Assembly (NCBI GenBank): GCA_002415895.1
Contig: DIAV01000155.1
Location: 1 to 5,049, forward strand
From: Anaerolineales bacterium UBA5069
GTDB lineage: Bacteria > Chloroflexota > Anaerolineae > Caldilineales > Caldilineaceae
Length of the DNA stretch: 5,049 nucleotides
Reading direction: 5' to 3'
The notes beneath the pieces were generated by a model that made no database searches, had not been told where the DNA came from, and was given only the letters and a program-made list of their open reading frames with translations. Of the stretch, positions 1 to 5,049 are shown in pieces. The position numbers and the translations under genes were made by a program. How positions within the stretch are numbered: position 1 is the first letter of the stretch; the number at the start of each line of letters is the position of its first letter.

Positions 1-282
1 AATGTGCAGCCCGTCGTCGCGCACAACCCAGTTGCGATTCCAGTCCAGCAGATCACCCAGCAAGAAGAGGACTCCCCAAATGACGAAAGTCCATGCCAGC
101 GCTTCGGCAAAGAAGACATCCGTCATGCCCATCATAAAGGCGGATGCGCCGGCCAGCAGCATGGTCACACCAATCACCATGTTCCTGGGGGTGCCGTGAA
201 AAACAATCTCGGGCCTGGCTTCGGGGGGCGCAGCCGCTGCACCTGTTGCATCCGCGTGGGTCATATCAACGACATCAGCCAT
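1..282 (-). CDS. Small membrane protein of unknown function, N-terminal part only
   Basis: This frame is open from the ATG at 282 to the window edge (94 codons, no stop), so the C-terminus is missing. Residues 1-33 are soluble and rich in Ala, Pro and acidic residues. Residues about 35-53 (MVIGVTMLLAGASAFMMGM) and about 57-79 form two hydrophobic segments joined by a very short loop, so an integral membrane hairpin is likely. After them comes a polar stretch, WNRNWVVRDDGLHI. That resembles the first strand of small bacterial membrane proteins with a PH-like domain, but this is only a suggestion. The start is supported by GGAG at 293-290, seven bases before the ATG. A second in-frame ATG at 264 has no such site. 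A good promoter lies upstream at 385-357, so the gene can be expressed independently of the phosphorylase gene before it. I do not recognise the family with certainty. Confidence 0.72.
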   Translation of the reverse strand, partial: MADVVDMTHADATGAAAAPPEARPEIVFHGTPRNMVIGVTMLLAGASAFMMGMTDVFFAEALAWTFVIWGVLFLLGDLLDWNRNWVVRDDGLHI

Positions 283-335
283 AGCAACACTCCGCGTGGC
301 GTGGAATTGTGGGCGCGCGCTGCCGCGCACCGTGG

Positions 336-364
336 TTGACAGCTTTCTGCAGGGCCATTATAGA
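336..364 (+). promoter_or_regulatory. Opposing sigma-70-type promoter overlapping the leftward one
   Basis: On the plus strand, a perfect TTGACA (336-341) is followed after 17 bases by TATAGA (359-364), which matches five of the six TATAAT positions. Its -10 shares bases 359-362 with the TATAAT of the leftward promoter, so the two form a single bidirectional unit. A transcript would start near 371 and run rightward. It meets no plus-strand gene and would be antisense to the 3' end of the phosphorylase gene, whose stop is at 423. The sequence match is strong but a function is not shown. It could be a by-product of the symmetry of the -10 element. Confidence 0.45.
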
Positions 365-385
365 CGCAAGCGGGGGCGCGCTCAA
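357..385 (-). promoter_or_regulatory. Sigma-70-type promoter for the membrane protein gene
   Basis: On the minus strand, TTGAGC (385-380) and a perfect TATAAT (362-357) are separated by exactly 17 bases. Transcription would start near 350 and give a leader of roughly 68 bases before the ATG at 282. The -35 box matches the consensus at its first four positions. No extended -10 TG is present. The position and orientation fit the downstream gene, and this is the best promoter match in the window. It lies just beyond the end of the phosphorylase gene. Confidence 0.65.
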
Positions 386-422
386 ATTTGCTGCGCAGGG
401 GCGCGCACATGCAATAGCACCC

Positions 423-2168
423 TCAGGCCGGCGTCAGCCACAGCGTCTGGTACGGCTCCAGGTGCAGCGGCGTTTCGCCAGTAAAATCCGCGTAAGTGTG
501 GCCGTGCAGTAAATCGCGCCAGCCGCCTGCGGGCAGCCCCATATCGATCAACAATGGCAGCGTCACAGATGTGGCAGTCACGTTGACAACGCACAGTACG
601 GGCGCATCTGTAACGGGCTGGCGCAGCAACGCAAAGACGGCGGGGGGCGTTGCCAGCACGCACTGCGGCACATTGGGGTGGAAGGCAGGCTGTGCACGGC
701 GCACACGCAACAGGCGGCGGTAGCCGTCAAGGACAAGGCGCATGCGCTGGTTGGGATCGGCCAGTTGCTGCTCCAGTTCGCCCAGGTCAAACTTCTCGCG
801 GTTAATGGAGCGGGCGCGCCCCGTGGCCTCCACGCACACATCACAGTTGCGCGCACCAATCAGGCTGTGCACGTACACGCCGGGCAGCCCCGCCAGTGCC
901 AACATGATCGCTTGTGCGGCGAGGAAGCGTGCCACATCCGTGTCCAGGTCGGGGTGCGCCGGATCATTCAGCGCATCGTAGAGGGTAATGTTGAGTTCAT
1001 AGGGTGACTGCGTGCCGTCGGGGTTGTTGCGATAGGAGATGCGGCCACCGTGCGCCAGCGTGCGCGCAGCCAGTGCGGCAATCTCCTCGGCGCGCAGCAG
1101 GCCCAGCGCCGGCATAACGCCAATGCCGTCATGCGAGGCAATGAAATTGAAGAAGGGGCCGGGCGCTTCCAGATCACGCACCCAGCGACCAAGCGCCGCT
1201 GCGCTACCTGCGCCAAAGGTGTGCAGGATGAGAGGGGCCAGGGGAAACTGGTAGACAAGCTGCGCCTCGTCGGTACGGCCGGGCAGGGGCGCTTCAGCGG
1301 CAGGCAGGGGCGCGCCGAAGTAGGAAACATTCGCAGCGTGCGGCACATTCGTTTCGGTGATGAGCAGCACGCCCGGTGCAACCTCGTCGAGCAGCGCACG
1401 CAGGAGCTTGATCACAGCGTGCGTCTGCGGCAAGTGAATACACGCTGTGCCCGATTGCTTCCAAAGATAGGCAATGGCGTCAAGGCGAATCAGCCGCGCC
1501 CCCTGTGCCACGTAAAAGAGGAGCAGATCGGCAATCTCCACAAGCAGTGCCGGGTTGGCGTAGTTAAGGTCAATCTGATCGGCGCTGAAGGTCGTCCACG
1601 CCAAACGCGTGCCCGCAGCCGTCTCAAACGGGGTGAGCAGCGGCAGCGTGCGCGGGCGCGCAACGGCATGCAGATCCCACGTGGTGTCGGCTGCAAGAAA
1701 GTAGTCGCGGTAGGGCGGCTCGTCACGCAGGTACGCCTGGAACCAGGCGCTCTGCGCCGAGGCGTGGTTGATCACAGCGTCAAACATAAGCAGGTAATCC
1801 TGCGCAAGGTGGCGCACATCTGCCCACGCGCCCAGCGCTGGGTCGACAGCGCGGTAGTCAATCACGGAAAAGCCATCGTCCGAAGACCAGGGGTAGAAGG
1901 GGAGAATATGGACGCCTGTAATCAGGTCGCCCAATTGTGTGTGGATGAAGCGTTCGAGGGTGTGCAGCGGCGCTTCGTTGGGTGCGCGCACGGTGTCGCC
2001 ATAGGTAATGAGCAGCGCGTCGCGTTCGGTGAGTTCTACGGGACGAATGGCCTGGGGGTGTGCGCGGCGGAAGTGGTCGATGCGCTCGTGCAGGCTCGCG
2101 GCAACAGCTTCGCTGTTGTCGCCATAGAGCAGGCGGAGCTGTTCCAGCATACGGTCGCGTGCAGTCAA
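423..2168 (-). CDS. GH13_18 sugar phosphorylase, probably glucosylglycerate phosphorylase
   Basis: The predicted cytoplasmic protein has 581 residues and no signal peptide. The family splits an alpha-glucoside with phosphate, giving alpha-glucose 1-phosphate and retaining the anomeric configuration. Numbered from the TTG start, the beta/alpha barrel opens with HILPFYPWSSDDGFSVIDY (87-105), then DAVINH ending at His135. The nucleophile is Asp230 in RLDAIAY with the invariant Arg228, the acid/base is Glu272 in LITETN, and the transition-state stabiliser is Asp347 in ASHDGIG. GRARSINREKF lies at 450-460, and a C-terminal beta domain covers about 495-581. The motifs RPRTLPLLTPFETA and WTTFSADQIDLNYA, and the length (true sucrose phosphorylases are nearer 500), match the YcjM-like glucosylglycerate phosphorylases best. 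Sucrose or sucrose 6'-phosphate phosphorylase remains possible, since motifs alone do not fix the acceptor. A TTG start is chosen because AAGGAGG (2183-2177) stands eight bases before it. An in-frame TTG at 2246 lacks a good site, and the ATG at 2150 is too far from it. It follows the glycosyltransferase gene by 52 bases, probably on one mRNA. Confidence 0.88.
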   Translation of the reverse strand: MTARDRMLEQLRLLYGDNSEAVAASLHERIDHFRRAHPQAIRPVELTERDALLITYGDTVRAPNEAPLHTLERFIHTQLGDLITGVHILPFYPWSSDDGFSVIDYRAVDPALGAWADVRHLAQDYLLMFDAVINHASAQSAWFQAYLRDEPPYRDYFLAADTTWDLHAVARPRTLPLLTPFETAAGTRLAWTTFSADQIDLNYANPALLVEIADLLLFYVAQGARLIRLDAIAYLWKQSGTACIHLPQTHAVIKLLRALLDEVAPGVLLITETNVPHAANVSYFGAPLPAAEAPLPGRTDEAQLVYQFPLAPLILHTFGAGSAAALGRWVRDLEAPGPFFNFIASHDGIGVMPALGLLRAEEIAALAARTLAHGGRISYRNNPDGTQSPYELNITLYDALNDPAHPDLDTDVARFLAAQAIMLALAGLPGVYVHSLIGARNCDVCVEATGRARSINREKFDLGELEQQLADPNQRMRLVLDGYRRLLRVRRAQPAFHPNVPQCVLATPPAVFALLRQPVTDAPVLCVVNVTATSVTLPLLIDMGLPAGGWRDLLHGHTYADFTGETPLHLEPYQTLWLTPA

Positions 2169-2176
2169 AAGGGCAA

Positions 2177-2183
2177 CCTCCTT
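2177..2183 (-). promoter_or_regulatory. Strong ribosome binding site fixing the TTG start of the phosphorylase
   Basis: The minus strand reads AAGGAGG here, a full anti-16S match, with eight bases to the TTG at 2168. The open frame continues upstream to a TTG at 2246 that would overlap the glycosyltransferase end, but no good site precedes that codon. The next ATG, at 2150, is 26 bases from the AAGGAGG, too far to use it. The site therefore decides the start and removes 26 residues from the longest possible reading. Confidence 0.85.
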
Positions 2184-2220
2184 GATCGGCAGTGCTGGGT
2201 GCGGTGCAGTTGCAGCGCTG

Positions 2221-3555
2221 CTACCTGGGCCGCAACTGTGAGGCAAGCACCTGCTTATAGGCGCTAATCCGTTGCTTGCGCAGCGGGCGCTTGCTTCCCA
2301 CCAGCCACTTGGCGCGCTCCAGCGTCATCTGTACACGATATTCAAGCAACAGGTAGCGGCGCAGCCTGTTGCTCCAGCGGGGGCCAAACCACTTGCGCCA
2401 ATAACGCACTTTGCTGGTATTAAAGTTCAAGTGGCGCGCCGCCACGGCCTGCTCACTGCTGCGCCCCTCCATGTGGATCACACGCGCCTGCGGTACGTAG
2501 AGAATGCGCCAGCCCAGCAACTTGAGGCGGCGGCAAAGGTCCATCTCCTCACTGTACATGAAGAAGGCCTCGTCAAAGGGGCCTTCGTAGCGAGGCACGC
2601 GCAGAGGAACAACAGCGGTATTAACGGATGCATCCTGCGCGCTGCTTTCCATGGCTTGCAGCAGCGCGCTGCGCCGTGCGAGCATGGCCGCCCCCACCAC
2701 CCAATCAACATCGTGGGCAAAGGGCATTTGCCAATCGGCCATGTGCAGCCGCCTTGCCCACGGATTGCGCGGCCACGCGCGCGCCAGCCACGTGCTCTCA
2801 AAGAAACCCGTTAATGGTGTGGGGAAGCGGCGGGCGCTGCTCTGCAACGAATTGTCGGCGTAGCGCAGTTCCGGCCCGGCCAGCGCAACGCGGGCATTCG
2901 TGCACACAGCCTCATAAAGCAGGTGCAGGCTGTCGCCATAGAGGTTGCCGCTCAGCAGTTCCGTGTCGGGATTGAGAAAGTAGACAAAGGCGCCGCGCGA
3001 TGCGGCAAAGGCCTGATTGTTGGCACGTGTGAAGCCCAAATTCTCGCTGTTGGCCACCACGCGCACCCACGGGAAGTCATTGGCCAGCATGGCGACTGTG
3101 CCGTCTCCGCTGGCATTGTCCACCACAATGACCTCGAGCGTCGGCGCGTTCGGCAAGTTGGGTGCATGGGGCGCAACGGGCGCGGCCAGGTTGGCAGTGC
3201 GCGCGCCAATGCCCCGCGGCGGGGCGGGCGGCCCTGTCATGCGGCCGGATGGCGGTGCTGCGCTGGGGCCAAAATGGCGCAGGTGGGAATTGCCCCCCAC
3301 GGGGCGGCTGGCGCGCGCAATGGAGATGAGGCACGCGCGCAAAAGATCGCGTACATTCCATGCGACAATCAATATCGAAAGGTCGCAAGGCGATGGGGAG
3401 GATAACGGATCTGTGGGCACTGGCGCGGGGTTCTGCATGGCAGCAGAGTGGGAAATGGCGGTGATGGCCGGCACAGTGTGCCCAGATAGCACAGATAGCG
3501 CAGATGGTGCGCCGGCCCATTGGTTTTGTGCAGATGCCTTTGCGCGGGCGCGCAT
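2221..3555 (-). CDS. Family 2 glycosyltransferase (WbbL/rhamnosyltransferase-like)
   Basis: The predicted protein has 444 residues with a GT-A fold of the COG1216 type, which moves a sugar from a nucleotide donor to a lipid-linked or surface glycan acceptor. LSILIVAWN (59-67) is the first strand. VIVVDNASGDGT (142-153) carries the nucleotide-binding Asp146. NSENLGF is at 169-175. LNPDTEL (194-200) holds the NPD motif in place of DxD. DWVVGAAML is at 284-292, and MYSEEMDLCRR (333-343) holds the likely catalytic base. The C-terminus from about 375 is very rich in Arg and Lys with aromatic residues, which suggests attachment to the inner membrane face. Residues 1-56 are low-complexity, and residues about 82-138 are a Pro/Ala/Gly-rich insertion between the first helix and second strand, where relatives have only a few residues. 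The ATG at 3555 overlaps the clpX stop as TGATG and has no clear ribosome site, so coupling to clpX is likely. An internal ATG at 3438 (Met40) would keep the whole fold but also lacks a site. Donor and acceptor cannot be told. Confidence 0.87.
   Translation of the reverse strand: MRARAKASAQNQWAGAPSALSVLSGHTVPAITAISHSAAMQNPAPVPTDPLSSPSPCDLSILIVAWNVRDLLRACLISIARASRPVGGNSHLRHFGPSAAPPSGRMTGPPAPPRGIGARTANLAAPVAPHAPNLPNAPTLEVIVVDNASGDGTVAMLANDFPWVRVVANSENLGFTRANNQAFAASRGAFVYFLNPDTELLSGNLYGDSLHLLYEAVCTNARVALAGPELRYADNSLQSSARRFPTPLTGFFESTWLARAWPRNPWARRLHMADWQMPFAHDVDWVVGAAMLARRSALLQAMESSAQDASVNTAVVPLRVPRYEGPFDEAFFMYSEEMDLCRRLKLLGWRILYVPQARVIHMEGRSSEQAVAARHLNFNTSKVRYWRKWFGPRWSNRLRRYLLLEYRVQMTLERAKWLVGSKRPLRKQRISAYKQVLASQLRPR
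3211..3305. repeat. Two short inverted repeats with the same GCCCC/GGGGC stem inside the glycosyltransferase insertion
   Basis: Bases 3211-3225 read GCCCC, five bases, then GGGGC. Bases 3292-3305 read GCCCC, four bases, then GGGGC. Both fall within the DNA encoding the Pro/Ala/Gly-rich insertion of the glycosyltransferase (about 3142-3312). Neither is followed by a T-run, so they are not terminators. They could fold in the mRNA or be remnants of a palindromic element. In G+C-rich DNA stems this short also arise by chance. Confidence 0.35.
3483..3509. repeat. Three tandem 9-base units in the glycosyltransferase N-terminal extension
   Basis: The plus strand shows CAGATAGCA, CAGATAGCG and CAGATGGTG in direct succession. 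The nine-base period keeps the reading frame. On the minus strand it encodes the small repeated Ser/Leu/Ala/Val residues near positions 16-24 of the glycosyltransferase. The array probably grew by slippage, which fits a stretch under little constraint and supports the view that residues 1-56 are not part of the catalytic fold. Confidence 0.6.
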
Positions 3556-4988
3556 CAGGCCGCTTTGCGCAGGGGCGGGCTGATATCCAGCAATTGACCG
3601 GCAGCGTTATAAAGGCGGGGCGTGCGTTTGAGTGTGAAGACATCCGGCGTGACCAGGCAGCGCACAATGTCCGTGTGGCCGGGAATCTCGTACATGACAT
3701 CGAGCAGCGCCGTCTCGACAATGCTGCGCAGGCCGCGCGCGCCCGTGCGGCGCAGAAACGCGTCGCGCGCGACAATTTCCAGCGCCTCGGGCTCAAACTC
3801 AAGCGCAACGCCATCCATGGCGAACATGCGCGTGAACTGGCGCACCACCGAATTGCGCGGCTCGGTGAGGATGCGCATGAGGGTGTGGCGGTTCAACGCC
3901 TCGAGGTTGACGAGCACGGGCATGCGGCCGACAAACTCAGGAATGAGGCCAAAGCTGAGCAGGTCATCAGGCTCCACCAGCGCCAGCAGGCGCGCTTCAT
4001 CCTGGCTCTCCTTCTCGCGCTTGCGCAGCTTGATTTCGCGCTGGCGTTCGGCAGGCTCCTCAGGCAGCGCCGTCTCTACGGCAGGTGCAGCGTCCAGCCA
4101 GGCGGGCGCAACTTCATCATCGCGCCCGGCAAAGCCCAGTGTGCCGCGCCGCTGCACGCGCTTTTGCACCACATCGTCCAGGTGTGCAAACGCGCCACCA
4201 CAAACAAAAAGAATGTTGCGCGTGTTGAGTTGAATAAACTCCTGCTGGGGATGCTTGCGCCCCGGCCCCGGCGGCACATTGGAGACGGTGCCTTCGATGA
4301 TCTTGAGGAGCGCCTGCTGCACGCCCTCGCCGCTGACATCGCGCGTAATGCTGGGGTTGTCACCGCTCTTGCGCGCAATCTTGTCGATCTCGTCAATGTA
4401 GACAATGCCATAGGCAGCGCGTTCGGGGTCCCAGCCGGCATTCTGGAGCAGACCGACGAGAATGGCCTCGACATCCTCACCCACATAGCCCGCCTCAGTG
4501 AGGGTTGTGGCGTCGGCAATGGTGAAGGGGACATCAATAAGGCGCGCCAGCGTCTGCGCGAGCAGCGTTTTACCGCTGCCTGTCGGCCCAATCAGCAGGA
4601 CATTGCTCTTGGTCAGTTCAACGTCTGCGTCGGCGCCCTCTTCGCCGGGGGCAGTCGTTGCCGCGCCGGAGGCCGTGCGCCCGAAGACACGTTTGTAATG
4701 ATTGTAGACGGCGACAGAAAGCACCTTCTTGGCGCGCTCCTGGCCAATCACATACTGGTCAAGGTGCGCCACAATTTGCTTGGGGCTGGGAATCACGCGC
4801 GGGGCGCTGGCCGCTGCCGTTGTGCCGGCAGCCCCAAGCCCCTCTTCAGCAAGAATTTCGCCACCCAGGCGCAAACACTCATCACAAATGTAGGCGCCGT
4901 CCAGCCCCGCAATCAGGCGCGCAACATCGCTCTGCGCTTTGCCGCAGAACGAGCAGATGGCGTCTGTTTGGGTGGGTGTTGTACTCAT
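3555..4988 (-). CDS. clpX: ClpX, ATP-dependent unfoldase subunit of the Clp protease
   Basis: ClpX is a cytoplasmic AAA+ hexamer that recognises tagged proteins, unfolds them with ATP and threads them into ClpP. In this 477-residue protein the zinc-binding domain has Cys12, Cys15, Cys35 and Cys38. An Ala/Gly-rich linker follows (about 50-63). Then come Walker A GPTGSGKT (134-141), pore loop GYVG (167-170), Walker B IVYIDEID (195-202), and the pore-2 and hexamer region [20 protein letters not shown] (214-233). The ClpP-docking loop appears as LGF (284-286) in place of the common [12 protein letters not shown] (347-355) holds the arginine finger Arg355, and sensor 2 is GARGLR (416-421) with Arg418. 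It is longer than the usual 420 or so residues because of about 32 extra residues after the docking loop and a shorter insertion at about 104-122. The ATG at 4988 is preceded by a weak AGGGAAG. Its stop overlaps the next gene's start. clpP and tig, frequent partners, are not in view and could lie upstream. Confidence 0.97.
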   Translation of the reverse strand: MSTTPTQTDAICSFCGKAQSDVARLIAGLDGAYICDECLRLGGEILAEEGLGAAGTTAAASAPRVIPSPKQIVAHLDQYVIGQERAKKVLSVAVYNHYKRVFGRTASGAATTAPGEEGADADVELTKSNVLLIGPTGSGKTLLAQTLARLIDVPFTIADATTLTEAGYVGEDVEAILVGLLQNAGWDPERAAYGIVYIDEIDKIARKSGDNPSITRDVSGEGVQQALLKIIEGTVSNVPPGPGRKHPQQEFIQLNTRNILFVCGGAFAHLDDVVQKRVQRRGTLGFAGRDDEVAPAWLDAAPAVETALPEEPAERQREIKLRKREKESQDEARLLALVEPDDLLSFGLIPEFVGRMPVLVNLEALNRHTLMRILTEPRNSVVRQFTRMFAMDGVALEFEPEALEIVARDAFLRRTGARGLRSIVETALLDVMYEIPGHTDIVRCLVTPDVFTLKRTPRLYNAAGQLLDISPPLRKAA

Positions 4989-5025
4989 GGCGAAACACTT
5001 CCCTGAACGAAGAATCGATGAATGT

Positions 5026-5049
5026 CCAGTTACCAGTTACCAGTTACCA
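5026..5049. repeat. Tandem heptamer array CCAGTTA, cut by the window edge
   Basis: Three exact copies of CCAGTTA occupy 5026-5032, 5033-5039 and 5040-5046. The first three bases of a fourth follow at 5047-5049, where the window ends, so the true length is unknown. Read on the minus strand the unit is TAACTGG. The array begins 37 bases upstream of the clpX ATG and lies outside any gene I can call. A seven-base period does not keep a reading frame, in line with an intergenic place. I see no -35/-10 pair between it and clpX. Confidence 0.9.

Noticed and set aside
373..406. Direct repeat GGGGCGCGC at 373-381 and 398-406 near the promoters, as a possible operator
   Set aside because: GCGC-rich words are so common in this window that two copies 25 bases apart are weak evidence, and no regulator gene is nearby.
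363..422. Possible rho-independent terminator after the phosphorylase gene
   Set aside because: The G+C-rich stretch contains the palindrome CTGCGCAG but no longer stem followed by a T-run on the minus strand.
2169..2246. N-terminal extension of the phosphorylase from an in-frame TTG at 2246
   Set aside because: It would overlap the glycosyltransferase end and has no good ribosome site. The perfect AAGGAGG at 2183-2177 sits inside this stretch and serves the TTG at 2168.
1050..2267. A 405-codon open frame on the plus strand opposite the phosphorylase
   Set aside because: It is antisense to a gene with intact catalytic motifs and has no recognisable family features or ribosome site that I could support.
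3504..5006. A 500-codon open frame on the plus strand across the whole of clpX
   Set aside because: It is exactly antisense to an unmistakable clpX. Its translation shows no domain and is full of Arg, Ala and Gly as expected for the complement of G+C-rich codons.
4989..5025. clpX promoter in the short visible upstream region
   Set aside because: No pair of -35 and -10 boxes with acceptable spacing is present between the heptamer array and the start codon.

Overview
The window is a compact bacterial segment, rich in G+C and with GCGC words everywhere. All four genes lie on the minus strand. Reading in the direction of transcription (right to left) they are: clpX (4988 to 3555), a family 2 glycosyltransferase (3555 to 2221), a GH13 subfamily 18 sugar phosphorylase most like glucosylglycerate phosphorylase (2168 to 423), and the start of a small membrane protein that leaves the window at base 1. 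No RNA gene, insertion sequence, CRISPR array or prophage feature is visible. The gene style and the heptamer repeat at the right edge look to me like a Chloroflexota (Anaerolineae-type) genome, but that is an impression and not something the window proves.

Right part: clpX has all the expected parts (zinc-binding domain, Walker A and B, GYVG pore loop, LGF ClpP-docking loop, arginine finger, sensor 2). It carries an unusual charged insertion just behind the ClpP-docking loop. Upstream, 37 bases before its start codon, lies a tandem array of the 7-base unit CCAGTTA that runs off the window. The clpX promoter is not recognisable and may lie outside.

Middle: the clpX stop and the glycosyltransferase start share a base (TGATG), so the two are probably translationally coupled. 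The glycosyltransferase carries a low-complexity N-terminal extension and a Pro/Ala/Gly-rich stretch of about 57 residues inside its catalytic fold. After 52 bases comes the phosphorylase, which starts at a TTG codon behind a perfect AAGGAGG ribosome binding site. The three genes look like one transcription unit joining a protein-quality-control ATPase to two carbohydrate enzymes. The link may be only positional.

Left part: the 140 bases between the phosphorylase and the membrane protein hold two face-to-face sigma-70-type promoters with overlapping -10 boxes. One reads left into the membrane protein. The other reads right, antisense to the end of the phosphorylase gene. No rho-independent terminator is visible after the phosphorylase. 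I do not see a wholly novel system. The points most worth a second look are the bidirectional promoter, the ClpX insertion and the glycosyltransferase insertion.
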